From assembly GCA_019787685.1 (NCBI GenBank), contig JAHNUO010000017.1:62001-126000 (forward strand): a DNA stretch of 64,000 nucleotides. The letters are read 5' to 3'. Source of the stretch: Chiua virens (taxonomy: Eukaryota; Basidiomycota; Agaricomycetes; Boletales; Boletaceae). Made by a program: the position numbers and the translations under genes. Positions 26,347 to 39,775 of this stretch are shown here, piece by piece (within the stretch, counting starts at the first letter, position 1; each line of letters starts with the position of its first letter). A model generated the notes under the pieces. The model saw nothing but the letters and a program-made list of their open reading frames with translations. It was not told where the DNA came from and searched no databases.

Positions 26347-26961
26347 TGATCTTGAGAAACATGGCGCCAAGGTATACGTACAAGGCGAGTAGAGCGTCGA
26401 GGTCCCTGTACATATGTAGATTTCCGTGGTGCAATGCGACACGCCAAGGGGTGTCAGTGACGCGCTTGACATAGATCCCGACGTCATGAGGCTCGCACAG
26501 TTCAACGGGCGTGGATGCTCGCGCCGGAGGCGAGCTTGAGAAGACGCATTAGTATTAATGTGTCGAGATGACGCCCCAGCTTGGGATCTTTTACTAGCCG
26601 AGAACTTCTTGATTGTGAGGTTCCGGACGGTGAAAAGCAGTTTCCCGATGCTATTGTGAATGAGTTCTGGCATCCAGCGGAACTTGACGACGTAGATTAC
26701 TAATTTTGGCAAGTAGCTTTGTGGTTGTTTACTACCCCTCCTGCGCAAAGAAGAGTCAGTGCCAACTCACTTGCATCGCTTTTCTTTCTTGTACACTGTC
26801 CTTCTTCTCCATTAACTTGGCAGAACCAGCGACGGAATTCATTCAGCTACCACCACAGTCACCCATACCCTCGACTCAAATAGTGGCCTTCTCAGAACGC
26901 GTGTCCGTATCGATCCTCAATCGTTGGAATCCCTAAATCTAGTAGGACCCACTAATCACAT
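26347..26961. other. Intergenic
   Basis: Between the permease and the ERAD ligase, both +. An open frame just upstream of 26962 (TTTVTHTLDSNSGLLRTRV) is in the frame of the RING-CH Cys and could be an additional 5' exon of the ligase. I could not find its start. Confidence 0.35.
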
Positions 26962-29900
26962 ATGCAAGAAGCAGAGGAACAAGGTCTGCAGGATCATGTC
27001 GTACTGTTCATGCTCGAATATTCATACTACATACAGACACTTGTCGAATATGCAGCGCACCGGGGGAACCTGGACAGCCTTTATTTCACCCTTGTAAATG
27101 CTCCGGCACCATTCGGTATATTCATCAGGATTGGTAAGCTTGACCCTATCTACCTTGCTGTTGTGTCCGTTTCATGTTTCGTCCCGCAGTTTGACAACCT
27201 GGCTGTCACACAGCAAGAAGAAAACTTGCGATGTGTGCAAGCACCCTTACTCCTTCACGAAAGGTAAGCTCTTTATCTCAAACTTGACCATGTGAGGTGT
27301 CTGATGTCGTGCGACCAGTTTATGCCACTGACATGCCCCCCTCACTACCTCCTCTGCTACTCATCCGTCGACTCGCACAGCAAGCCTTCTTTGCATCTCT
27401 TTTCGGAATCCGAGCCATTCTGGTCGCAACTGTTTGGTTGGCTCTACTCCCTTGGATCACCATCTGGACATGGAGGGTGTATTTTACCATGGGAGAATCA
27501 ACGTATGTCACTTGCTAGCGTTCCGATCCATGATGCTAAAATTGAACAGTGCGTGGTGGATCAGCGGCCGAGAACGGCCCGCAGAGGTTCGACCTATCGG
27601 AATCGTCCAATCCCTGACACCCAGCAATGAAACTGCCTTTTCGTTCAAGAATGCAACCATCCTGCACCATTTTACGTCTCGTTCGTTCTGGCAGACCTTG
27701 TCATCGGACATCTTCGCTGGCCAGATCATTGCATCTTTAATTGTGCTGGTCTTCGTCGCCGTTTTTCTCCTTCGCGAATGGATCTCACAGAATGCAAGGC
27801 CAGGCGTCTTCGAAGAGGACGAAATCGTCGGAATGCCACCTCAAGACCCTCCTGTCCTTAACCCACCACCCGCAAACCAGCTCATGCAAGATGTGAACGT
27901 CCACTTGCTCGGTCCTCAACGACGAGATCCATTGCTGGATGGAGACCTCGAGGCACGTCGTCAAGGCAGACACTGGCGTCCGCATCGGGCTATCCCTCCA
28001 AATGCTCATCTCGAAGCTATTCAACGTCGTGTTGAAGATGCAGAGCGCCTAGGACCTTTGCGCGATCCCATCCGTCGACCTCAAAATCCACGCATAGATC
28101 CTCATTTGGTCGCGGCGTTGCCACTACCACTACCACCACCAGAGAACCCTGATACGCAGATTGAGGCTGGGAAAGGAAAGGAGAAGGAAGAGGAAGAGGA
28201 ATCTGCGCTGACTGCACTGGAGGTTCGGAGACGTATGCGCAGGCGATTCAACGATGATGATGGGGATGAGTGTGCTGATTCCAATGCAGACGCTGGTCCC
28301 TCAATCGCCGCTTCAAATGTTGCCTCGTCATCAACACTTCCAGGACCCGTTTCAGGTCACTCTACGGCTATAGAGAGCACTCCCTTCGAGTTCACGTTCA
28401 GAGTTCCCGCGAACACGAATACAGAAGAAGACATTCGAGAGCCGGTTCCTGAGATGCCAGCACCATCACTGGTTGCACTGCAAACGGCAATGATAACAGG
28501 AACACCCATTCCCGAGGAAGGACCTCGCCGCAGATCCATTGTGTTTCCCCCTGACTCTTCTCCGCGGGCTCAATCTCCCCGCCTCACAACGCCCGCTATA
28601 GTCCATGACGACATCAGCCCTAAGACCTCACATGAGTCATCACCTCCGACTTCATCGAACATTGGTTTCAGACACTTGCCGGTATCGAACGACTCCCTCG
28701 CGGCAGAAGACGGTCTGGGTTCTTGGAGTTTCGAGGGTTCAACCTCGGGCCACTTTACGGCCCTGGATCACCCATCGGACGTTTTAGCAGCCGATTCATC
28801 AAGTTTGTCCGCAGGGAATGTAGACAGAAAGAAACGTACGAGGGATGAGATGGAGGATGAATTCGAGCATTATTTCCGAATCCCTCCACCTCCACCGCTC
28901 AATGCTGTGGACGTTGACAATGATCTCATGGATGTTCCTCATGAGGTAGCCCCGACGTTCGAGCGTGATCAGGTTGTGGATGGTGAGCAACGACCACAAA
29001 TAGAGGCCGCTCCTGAGGACGAAGATGACTCGGACGACGACGACGGACCCGAACGTATCTTTTGGGACGCGGATGCCGATCGCGAGGATGAGGACGACGA
29101 AGATGACGCTGTGGATCCTGCGGAGATTAATATTCCTAATCGACCCGGAGGGCAACCCCAACCACAGGCGCCGGCTCAAGGTCCCGTTGAGCAGCAACTG
29201 AATGACGGTGTGGACGACTTGGAGGCTGCTGTCGAAGATGATATGGAAGGTGCGCTTGAAGGTAAGTTCTCGTTTCATAACCAGATCCGTGAAGTTCAAC
29301 TGTTTGTAGCCATTGGGCTCCGGGGTCCCTTGTTTGGTTTGGTACAGAATGTAAGTTCGCGAACCTGCTTCGATCTTTTTCACTAACATATCATAGGTGA
29401 TATTAATGATCTTCGTTCTGGACACTGCGATTGGTTTTGGAATATGGCTTCCATTCACGCTGGGAAAGACAGCTGCGCTCCTATCGGTGCATATTGATGC
29501 TCTACACCTAGTCCTTTCTGATGCGTTTGTCCGACAGCTGGATCCTCAAAGAGCTTTTCATATTCTGCATCTTCCTATCCGAGGCATGCGCATAATGACA
29601 GATCCCTTTGTAGATTTCTTCACCCTTGTTCTCGGCCGTTTCCTCTTCCCGTTCTTCTACAAAATATCGGGGTTCGTCTTATCGAATGTACTCGCCCTTG
29701 TTACCCAGTTTTCTGGGAGCTTGAATCCGCCTTCAACATCTTCCGCCCCCTCATATGATTAACCTCATGGATTGTACGTCACGCTTACAGGACCGGCTGC
29801 TCCGTTCTCACAAAAATCTTAGGCCACGAAGAGATCAGAATTTACTGCTGTGGCATCGCTGTGGTTACAGTCACCGCCTCAAGAACGTGCCCCCAGTCTT

Positions 29901-32250
29901 TTACAGAAGATAAACGACTTTTTCGAGAGCGATTCGGCCATCGCGCAACTCTTGGAACCCCATTTTGCTCATCTTGGTCGGGAAGTCCGGCTGTTCACCA
30001 CTCACTTCCAGCAGTCATGGGCCAGCTTGACTTTAGGCCATGGAAGCAGTGAATGCGCATTTGCTATCATATTGGGTTATGGTGTCGTCGGTATCATCTT
30101 GGCGCTCTACTTGAACGTCTTCACGGTAGGGAATGCGAGGACGGCTGGTAGGGCGGTCAGAAATGTGGTCCGGCAACAACTTTTGGTCGTAAAGGTGTGC
30201 ATCAGATCGCCAGCGACGGGCGGATAGTGAAGCTGACCTTGGCACAGGTTGCAATGTTCATTATCATCGAACTCATCGTCTTCCCACTCGGATGTGGTAC
30301 CATGCTGGACGCCTGCACGATATGGGTATTCCCAGAAGCGTCCCTCAATTCGAGAATAGCATTCTTCACACAAGCACCCTTGACAGCCATGTTCTACCAC
30401 TGGGTCGCAGGGACCATGTTCATGTGAGTTAATGTTGCGTGCTGTTATGGTAGTGCTGACATTGCCCGTAGGTATCAATTTGCGGTGTTGTTGGGAGGAT
30501 GCAGAAACATCATGCGTGCGGGTGCCATGTGGTTCATCAAGGATCCCCAGGATCAAAATTTCCATCCCATCCGGGACATTTTGGACCGACCCACCTTCAC
30601 TCAGTTCCGCAAATTACTCATCAGCGCGTTCATGTACGCGATGGTCGTCGCATGTGGCGTCGGAAGCCTTGCCGTCCTGCTCTTTATTGGTAACCGATCG
30701 ATATTCCCGATCCGATGGAAGACTCGGTAAGTCGTGAATTCGTTTAAAATCACATTCAAGCGACCCACCTAGGACGGACAGGGAACCACTTTCTGATGTC
30801 CCGATTGATCTTCTGTTTCTACAAATCGTGCTGCCCTACACGATGCGCTATTTGCGGCCTCGCAAAGTCGTCTACCGCATGGCCGTTCACGTGTGGAAGT
30901 TGTTAGCCGCGAAGCTACGATTAACCTCGTACATGTTTGGCGAGAGGCTCCGAGATGAAGAGTCTTCAAAGGTGCACAAGAATTGGGTTGCTTTCTTTCG
31001 ACGATCCGCCAAGGACAACGAGCAAGTGATTGTCACGCAAGATGGTACCTTCCGCCGGGTGCCTGCCAGCGATAACTATTGCGCTTCCCAGAGATATGCG
31101 CGCCACTGCCGAAGTGTATGAAGATGGGACCCCCTTGAACGATAACGCAGCGGCACTGATTGCATCGCAGAATGCCGAGGCTGTCAAGGCAAAACGCGAT
31201 ATCAAGGACGACTACATTGTGGTGTATTTCCCTCCCCGTTTCCGTATGAGGATCATTGCGTTCGTGGCCGCCATCTGGACCATCATGGCCATTGTCGCAG
31301 CGATTGGCATTGCAGTCCCGGTGCAACTTGGGAGACATTTCTTTGCTTTAATCTCGTCTTTGACGGTACACGACGGTTATTCGTTCCTTGCTGGTTTCTA
31401 TATCCTTTGGGGCTGCTATTTGGTCGCGAAGGCAGCAGAAAGTATGGACAGACGACGCCAGCGTGTAACTGGGGATGGCCCCCGACCAGATTTCGCGGTT
31501 TACTTCGCGAAGCAGAGTCTACTTTGGGTCACCAAGATAACATACATGGCCCTATTTCTTGGTGTCCTGACCCCGATTCTCCTCGGCCTGGTCGTGGATG
31601 TTTACATTGTCCTACCGATTCGGCTGACTTTTTATCCGACGATGGTCCCAACGATTCGGTTGGTCGACATGTGGTCCCTTGGGCTTGTGTACTGCAAGAT
31701 TGTCATACGGTTACGTCGGAGACTACAGCTGCCACAGCGACGATATAATGCGATGCACGTGGTGCGTATCGTCAGTTGTTACTTGGCGAGTGTTAAGCTG
31801 ACGTGTAGCGTTGAAGCTGTTGAGTAATGGGTGGACGCACCCTGATCCTCGTCACGCGACCAAGGAAATCATTGTTCCCTTGATGGCGAGTCTTCTCGCG
31901 ATGCTTCTGTTGCCCGCAGGGGTTGTGTACGTCCTTAGGGAATTGCTGCACCTTCCGTTGGACAAGAAATTCCTGTGTAAGTCTCGCTGCTCCGGGGTAT
32001 GCAGGAGTGGACCTCACGCCATATTTTAGTCGTGCACGTATATCCAGGCATTTTCGCTTTGGTCGGCTTGTCACGCACAGTCGTCTCTGGGATGACCCTA
32101 CTATCTAGTTGGTCACAGTCGATTCGGGATAAGGAATTCCTTGTCGAAATGCAGTTACAAAACTTTGATTCGGAGTTCAAGGCAGTCGAAAAGAAGACGG
32201 AGGTACCCCGAGTGGATCGCATGGAGAGAGCGATCGTGGAGGAACGATGA
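26962..32250 (+). CDS. SSM4: Doa10/Ssm4-type (MARCH6-like) ERAD E3 ubiquitin ligase
   Basis: A polytopic ER/inner-nuclear-membrane ligase that marks misfolded proteins. Starts MQEAEEQ, then an N-terminal RING-CH: CRI, then APGEPGQPLFHPCKCSGT, IRYIHQDC, TTWLSHSKKKTCDVCKHPYS. Then come membrane spans (LLPWITIWTWRVYF, LIVLVFVAVFLL), a long acidic cytosolic linker (28,100-29,260), and the conserved multi-span half: ECAFAIILGYGVVGIILALY, GRAVRNVVRQQLLVVK, FHPIRDILDRPTF, IALPRDMRATAEVYEDG, HDGYSFLAGFYILWGCYLV, ATKEIIVPLMASLLAMLLLP and WSQSIRDKEFLVEMQLQNF. About 14 exons; well-supported introns are 27001-27055, 27134-27189, 27264-27318, 27503-27549, 29262-29309, 29351-29396, 30195-30247, 30424-30471, 30727-30772 and 31977-32029. 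Problems: an extra G near 26,983, an extra T near 31,077, an unresolved in-frame stop near 29,760, and Met in place of the second RING Cys (see findings). Confidence 0.92.
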
Positions 32251-35200
32251 TGAGACACGTTGTATTAGTAGATATAAACATGCATCATAGACACTTTCTT
32301 CTTTTTTTGGCTCGCTATCATAACATGTGTTGGATTTATGTATGTATCAAAGGTGAAAAAAAAAGCACAGAAGTCACTTGTGACAAACGTGGGTGACATT
32401 GTTCACAGCCCCATCTGACTGTGGTGTTTATCCGACTCATGGCTATTTGCTAGTACCCTTCTTCCGTAGCCAAGAAAGCGGAATGTCCTCACGTCGGGCG
32501 GTCAAGGCCGACGTTGCCATAGCTGAGAGCTCAAAAGATGCGCGCACATGTAAGAAAGCGCTGATCTAGTCCATCCCAAGGCGTGTCACACATCCGCTGA
32601 CAAGGTGACTGGGGGACGCTCGGAAGAGTCGGAACACCATTCGGAAATAGATCCGTGGCATTCTTTTTACTGCATACAAGTTCGATTGGATAACTCTGGT
32701 TCGAATATACGGCGCGGGTCGATCTGCAATGATGGCTATCACCTTTGACGTATTCGATCTGCTCGATGATCGATCCTGTCAATCCGCCGATCTGTTCCAC
32801 GCCATCAACACCACCATCACCACCATCGTGTCAATGATCGTCGGATTTATCGTAACATCGGGATGAGTGAATGCACTCCGAGGTGCTATGACGCGTCTTC
32901 GCCGCGTACCCCTCCGAGTGGGCCATGAGAACGAGTGACTTGGCACACTCACACCAAGTACGCCCGTGAACTGCGCATGGACGAACGCCGTGTCATTCAA
33001 GTTTGCGGGTCAGAAAATGTCATGTCGTCATGTAAACCGTACAAGTGTCAATGTTCGGCTGACGTTCGTGGTGCGCGGATGAGATGTATGTATACCTGTT
33101 CGCGCCAACCACGGATCAGGCTGAGTCTGGGCGTTGCGCGCAGAACTTTGGGATGCTGGTGTTGGGATCATGTCCCGAGCAGTGCTAGCGTCCCAGCGCG
33201 CTGGACGAGCACCGACTGCGAGGACGCTTTGGCTGGGTTGTCGGGGTGACCCATCGAGACAGATTGGTGATCCTGGAATGTGGGTGTCATATTTACCGTG
33301 ACCACAAAGTACGCGATGCAACGTGGTAGATGAGCCACTCGCGGGAGTCACTTTTTCGTGTGCATGAACATAACAGGAATAGCGACCTGTCGTGTGTGGT
33401 CCACTTTGGCCTCCTGGTTCATCGGGTTTGATCTCAAGCTGTTTCGGCCGGACGCTTTGCCTGTCGTTCTATTGAACACCCATCGAAGAGGCCCGTCGAT
33501 GTCACCGTACACGAGCACGCGGTTCTGGTTCTTACTTTAGATCCATTATCAGCGGCGTCTCCCATGGAGACATACACGTGAGTGCTAAAGAAGCTATCCA
33601 AATCCCGGTCTATTCAGATATAAGTGCTTGCGAACATCCATCTGGGGTAAACCTTGTTCGTTGGAGACGAACGAACGACGACGTAGGCTCTGTGGTTTGG
33701 CAGAGCGCCAAAGACGGATATGCGGAGCACCGGTTATGGATTCAGGTTCCGCACTGGGAGCCCGATTGCGGAGAGGACCGGGAAGTAAATGAAGCAGTTC
33801 TTGATACTCGTTGGTAGGTCACCGCCAGGCGGAAATGTCCGGTGACCAACAACCAGTCTAACCCCCGTCGTGACGAAGCAGCATGATGCATCTCTGTTGC
33901 GGCATACTGAGCACGAGCGACGAGTCCGCGATTGCGGACGTGTGGTACAGCAATAGACGAGGTGACAGGAAGACGAAAAGATCCCGTTCTGCATACGTCG
34001 GTGCCCAGGAATGGATCTGCAGAATTGCTAATAGTTTCGACATCTAATACACCGCGGAACGGAGCTGGTCTGGACCCGCGAACATCCAACTTTGACGTAC
34101 TTTGCAGCCTATTGCATCGTGTGACTCGTGACGAGTTCCGTAGTCGTGTGCCAGGAAATGCGTGAGAGGCCACTGGCATATATGTCATTTAGCATAGAGC
34201 CTTCGGCCGACGCAAAGGCATCCGCTCGTCTTGACGTCAAATTCAAGTGCTCGATGCGGTCGGGCCGGTGCCGTTTTTTCGAGAAGTGCTGATTCACATG
34301 AGCACATGTTTCTGATGGATTGTCGTTGTCGGCATGTTCCCATCGAGACGGGTGTGTGCGCGCCACCGGTCACTTCACGGAGAGTATAGACCACCCACAT
34401 GGCAAAAGTCAAGATCCAAAACCTACTAAACTGCACTGCTCGCCTGATCGAGTAAATTGTTTCGTCTGAGATGGAGATGAGCGAGAGTTTGAAGCACATA
34501 CTCGCGGAACGGTTGAATGATTATCCAGAGATCCATCTGTTGAGATTCCAATTCTTTACTGGCGGCAGAACTGAACCGTGACGCCTGGGACGATTAGAAA
34601 TTTGTGTGTAATGATGGCGCGTCAAGGATCAAAGCATGCCGTTGCGTCGGAATAAATATTGGTGGACCGACAAAGCTGTCGCAAAAAGGGGATCAGAGGT
34701 AGGGTACCAGGGAAGACCTTGCCAGGCCGGGTGCAATTCCGCCCCGGTTGCGACCCTGCATACACTGATCACGCAATCAGATTGCCATTACCCAGATTTA
34801 CTTATCCGCGTGTCTCGAGCGAGCGAGAGCACACTATGTACTTGGCTGAAAAGCCTCTATCCAAAAGATTCCGGGGGTCCTGCAAACGCATGGAAAATAA
34901 AATAAAATCAAAATCAAAATCAGTATTCGGTGGGTTCCTTACTCCCCTGCTTACCGTGGGCTGCACCGCACAGTGGCAACGCGCCAACTAAACAGACACC
35001 ACGCTGAGTGGTCGTCATCGTTATGTAGGATAAAGTAACGAGCTTGATCTCTTGGAACGTCACACACAACGCGAACCGCCAATGCCGCCGAGGTACGACT
35101 TGACATGTGATGATCGTGAGCAACGCACTTGACGTCTGATGGCAGTTCCGTGACATGTCGGGGGAGAATGATTTAAAACTCTGGTCATGTTGACATGTGA

Positions 35201-36987
35201 CCAGAAAACCTCCGGAAGGACGGTGAAGGGAAGCCGATCAGAAGAAAACAAGGTTGGATTAGGCAGTGCTCGTATGACACTGCTTTCTGTCTTACAGCGA
35301 CGACGGTGAGTTCCGTGAGAAAATGCAAGCTGGTCGCTTAGGCTGACTGGTGAAGGTGACTGCTGTACCAACCGGCTCGTAGGTCATGATTCTTGCGGAC
35401 TGAAACAGGGATGGTGAAGGTGCCTCAAGGGCCCTACTATCACACAAACACTGGCGACGCCTAGACTAAAATCGAGATAGTGAGACACGTGGCAGAATGA
35501 CTAGCTGATCTGCTCGGTGCGTATACCCCTAGTTATGAGGTGAGCCGCGGTGGCATGGCTCCTAGGTAACGCCACCAGTCGCACAAACCAGTTCGAGCTC
35601 GAAAATGATAACTATGACGAAGTAGTCATCGTAAGAACAAAAGCTGAGGCTAGATTCCATGCAGAGAATGTATACCATGACAGCCCCTTGATGATGTAAC
35701 AAATGCCTTGAAAACTCAGAGATGGATTTGTGAGGTCAATGCGTAATCCACCAGCCACTCAGGCTGGGCGGGCTCATTTCACGAAAGCACTCAAGAACTG
35801 CCCGCCACTTCATCTCAGTGCAGATTCCGCCGTTAGTTACAAGGTTTCATGCCACATGATAAGGAGTACTCAATAACAATACACCATTTCCTCATGGGCC
35901 CAGCGGAATGATCGGCGTCTCGAACGATGTAGCGAAGTATTCCGTAAGGTGCTGCACGTTCTTGTATGTATCATTTTCAGAGTACCTAAGTGGCGAAGTC
36001 CCTACCTTGAATATGTAACGGACCCTGTGGCACCCCGTGATTCTGTAGCTGTCCGTTTTCTTTGGCCAGTTTAACAGAAGAAGGCTGCTACTGGTAGCGT
36101 CTATGATCCGTCGACTCAGGAATCACATTTACCATCCCATCTTGAGTTAGAGCGACTCGTCAGCCATCTCTAGCGCAAGCCTTGGGTGTGGTGCACGAGG
36201 CTACTGTAACGGCATTGATGAAAAACCCTTCGAGGTGATTCCCACCTTTGTGAAATATCCATCACTGTTCGGCCGCTCATACGGAAAAGCGGTTCCGAAT
36301 TAGTGGAGAATGGGTATCAACGATGACCAAGCCCTATTTATTTGGAAAATCTCAAGGTGCCTACTTCTCAAGGTGCGGACCAACAGGGACCAGCGATCTG
36401 CGGGAAGTGCCTCCTGAGCGAGGTGACACGCCATCAAGGATGCTCAGCAAAGACGGCTACGTGTCTGAGAAAAAAAGAAAGTCTTGGAACACGTACGTGA
36501 TGGCCCAATGACCGAATGCATCGGGAAGTGGCAAGCACCACTAGTACCTACCATCTGGGTATAGTGATCGAAGTCGTCGTCAGCGGGCGGAAATGTCGAT
36601 GTTATATAGCTCAATTGTGGAAACATACGTTTCAGAGCTGATGATAATCAAATGGTGGCAGGTTCTCGATACTATCCATATCTAGCACAGCCACGAGGCT
36701 TCATATGTCCAGAATTAGGAGCCTCTGGTGACGTTGAAGTACATCATCGATTTGGGCTCCTTAGGACCGCAGAACTTTGCCATTGGTTATTGATCAACGA
36801 TCATCGTTTCAACGCTTCAGTTGTGCTGATACCTTTGACAGCGGCAAATACCCGTGGGCTGCTGCAGATCCCAGCGTCGCTGCTGTAAATCGCCGAGCCA
36901 AGCATTCTTACCAATACCCGGCGCAAACAGACAACATTCGCCGGTGTTCGCCGCCAGTGACCTGAAGCCTCGAGCGTCAGCGCCACC
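32251..36987. other. Gene-poor 4.7 kb
   Basis: Only short frames without motif or codon bias. The part from 35,372 to 36,322 has no open frame of even 60 codons. A simple AAAATC-type repeat lies at 34,893-34,921. No transposon domain was recognised on either strand. Confidence 0.45.
34893..34921. repeat. Short A-rich tandem repeat
   Basis: AAAAT followed by three AAAATC-like units; a simple-sequence tract with no evident role. Confidence 0.6.
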
Positions 36988-37807
36988 ATGACGGTCAGTC
37001 GTTCTCCTTTACATCCCTCTCACGGTTTGACCGTATTAACGTTCGGTTTCGTGATGCGCAGGACCTTACATACTGTTACTTACACATGACCGAACATGAC
37101 CTCAACGTGATTGACACAATTGATAGCCTTGAGTATATCTCGGGCGAAATGTCTGACGACGGTACGCACATCCACGCACATCCCTTTCCATGAGCTGCGT
37201 GAAAACTTTTTTTCCTTTCTTCGTCCTTACGAGTAGATCTCGACATCCCCGCCCATATGATACCCCCAAACCCTGACGATTCTGACAGTGGGTTCACGTT
37301 TTCCTTCACGCCGCTGACATGGCGCAAGTTGGGACATTCCCAACTATGTTGATGACATGTTTGTAGTTTTGCCGTCACAGGTGCACCCATCTTACCCCTA
37401 TGGTAATCCCACAAACATAAAGCACCCAGCCGCTCGACCGAGACCGCCGTACGATCCCACCTCTCGGGCGCTGTTCGAAGACATGGGTTACGGCGGTGGT
37501 GGCGTCAATGGTGCCTTGCGCTGGAAAGACTTAGCATTGGAAAAACTACTCCCGGTCGACGAAGAGAAGGAAGAGATGAAGCGTGCTGCCGAGGCAAGGA
37601 AGATGGCCAATGGTGCAACTGGTCAAGCACACCACCATCAGCCAGCTGCAACCACCTCAGCCGGCGGCGGATGCAGCAGACCAGACAATAGAGGAGGAAG
37701 AGGAGGAGGACGTCGAGGAGGAAGAAAATAGCGCCGATCACGACGAGAACGAGGCGGAGGACAGCGACGACGACGAAACCACCACTAATGGAGATGACGA
37801 CATGTAG
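36988..37807 (+). CDS. Small acidic-tailed protein, first exons resemble APC13
   Basis: The ATG at 36988 has a textbook context (GCCACCATGA). The first coding exon would be only ATGACG (36988-36993), followed by exon 37062-37161 (DLTYCYLHMTEHDLNVIDTI, then EYISGEMSDD) and a third exon from 37237 (DLDIPAHMIPPNPDDSDS). The spacing of the LNVID and DDDLDIP blocks recalls Apc13, a small anaphase-promoting-complex subunit; that is resemblance, not proof. Further downstream are IPNYVDDMFVVLPSQVHPSY and ALRWKDLALEKLLPVDEEKE, then a Glu/Asp-rich tail (37,690-37,807) in another frame, so either another intron or a frame break lies near 37,600. It may be two genes. It ends tail-to-tail with RRP4, 15 bp apart. 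Confidence 0.45.
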
Positions 37808-37822
37808 GATACAAAATGAGGC

Positions 37823-39164
37823 CTATCTATCACTCCCTACTATGGCGAGGAGCATATCTCTGATGTCTCCAAAGACTATGTCTTTGGTATCCACTCCCTG
37901 TTCAATCACCCAATCATACGCTTCCAGAAGACGACTGTCCGTTAATGGAACAAAATGGTCCGCTAGGAGACGAATGATGTTGCTAACACGTGCTATGGCG
38001 GTACGCGTTGCAGTGTCAATGTCCTTGAGGAAAAGCGGATATGAATGCCATTGCCACGCCGCACGGGGAACTCTGCTCACGTCATTCTGGTTGGAGTAAA
38101 CTGCTTCTGCATCGAACCCTTCTTCGCCGTGGTCACTAACTTGAACGTGTTTGTTGACCCATATGTAGCCATTCAAGCCGAGAATCAAATCGACCCCACA
38201 GGGAAGAGATAAAAAATGTGATTTGAGGCGCCGAATCAGGGCAGGTGGTACGACAACCAATTGTCCGTTTCGCAACTGAGAGATCGTGAGTAATGCAAGC
38301 GTATGTAAGAGCCACCTCCTATCGTACCTTGCCATACTTGAGCGAACGCGTATGTAATGACATGGCACCGTCTGAGAAAAAGGCCTGGACCTCTGCAACG
38401 AGGAGATCCCCCTCTTCGAAGAATGTTCGCATTTGGAGTTCATCGCTTTCCAATTTTCGGCGCTGGAGATGCACAAGGGAAAAAAACCGGTCCCGAAACG
38501 TCAAGGATCACGGCAGCCATGTGATGGAGGGAAAAAGAACATGCCTGAACACCACCTGGCAAGTTGACGGAAGAAAGCATCAGAATAGCCTCTTGACGTC
38601 CATTCGCGTCGACCTTCCACCGACGAGGCTGGACCTGGCTCGTGTTTTTACCAATAAAAGAATATTGAAAATAAAATCAAACAAAGATCACTAATTGAAC
38701 TCTCAAGATCCGACGGACCTCAGTGATTCGCCCGACGACCAAATCGCCGACCTCTGGGCTGTACCTTTCAAAACAGGGGTTAGCATAATGACGTGTTGGA
38801 TTGGAAAATGGTGCTGCGGGTGTACTTACCTGGTACGCACTGCACGCACGGTCACTAATTTGTTGACGCGTTCCACACTGCCGGCCACGGAAGCGATGAC
38901 TTCTTCCTTGTCTATGTACGTCCCATGTCCCCTACACATTGCCACCGGTTGTTTTCCTTATGTGTTTAAGAAAGATCAAGAAAGAAGCTGCGCTCACCGC
39001 ATCGAATCGAGTGCCGATGTGACGGTTTCACCAGGATAGGTCAACGTGGATGCAACGGTGTCCAGATCGTCGACATCCATGAGGTTGTCGACGTCCGGAT
39101 AATGGCGCGTGGTGCCATGATACGCGCGATCCGTGCGCCGCGGAAACGAAACGAAGGAGGGCAT
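37823..39164 (-). CDS. RRP4: Exosome complex subunit Rrp4 (S1/KH RNA-binding)
   Basis: A cap subunit of the RNA exosome that guides RNA to the 3'-5' nuclease core in nucleus and cytoplasm. Exons 39164-38998, 38931-38830, 38764-38719, 38634-38545, 38462-38328 and 38275-37823 sum to 993 nt (330 aa), fully in frame. Family blocks: [47 protein letters not shown] (S1 start), [79 protein letters not shown] (S1 end), then the KH-like part [18 protein letters not shown]. Intron 38463-38544 has a GC donor (CAG|GCATGT); using the nearby GT instead would destroy the invariant [11 protein letters not shown] block. Start chosen at the first Met of the conserved N-terminal frame. Confidence 0.96.
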
Positions 39165-39775
39165 CGCTGATAATGTTTGAGGTCGATGAAGCGGAATTTC
39201 TTTTTCGTCTCGTCACCGGTTATGGATTACATAAGCATCACATCAACACGACGCTGACTCGCGGCGGACGGGGTACCGTTGTGTTGGTAGGAACCGGCGA
39301 TCATCGTTACCTGGTATAACCCGTTTAATGAACTATATTCACTTCTCATGGAAACAGCCGCATCGGTCCGTAACAAAAAACCATTGACAAGGTACAGCCG
39401 AAGAAATATGCTTCCCACTGACACGGTTCAAGGTGTTAATCACTATCATAAATGTGATCGCCATTCGAATCGGTCGTCAGGGCTGAGTGCTGAGCGCTGA
39501 GGCCTGATCAGACGGGGGTAACAATAAACTGTGGCACACTAGGTGCATTTCTATTGACGCTAAGATAGTTAACAGGATAGTGGATATAAATGACAGGGTT
39601 AAAAGGAGAGACTGGGCTACAATTGTCATGCACAGCAAATAGATAAATACTCTATTAGCGTTCGACGCTTCCTGCAACAACGCAAGACATGGTTAGCATT
39701 GACGTGGATGGTAAAAACAGAAAGTGCACTCACTTGTTAAAGTTAATTACATATAAGATACGACGCGTTACGCGT
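39165..39775. other. Intergenic between RRP4 and the MYND gene
   Basis: Both flanking genes are on the - strand; this holds the RRP4 promoter and the MYND gene 3' region. A 65-codon - frame at 39227-39424 has no motif. Confidence 0.4.
39482..39502. repeat. Heptamer repeat, 3 units
   Basis: GCTGAGT, GCTGAGC, GCTGAGG in tandem. Same unit type as the five-copy tract at 62127-62161. Confidence 0.6.
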
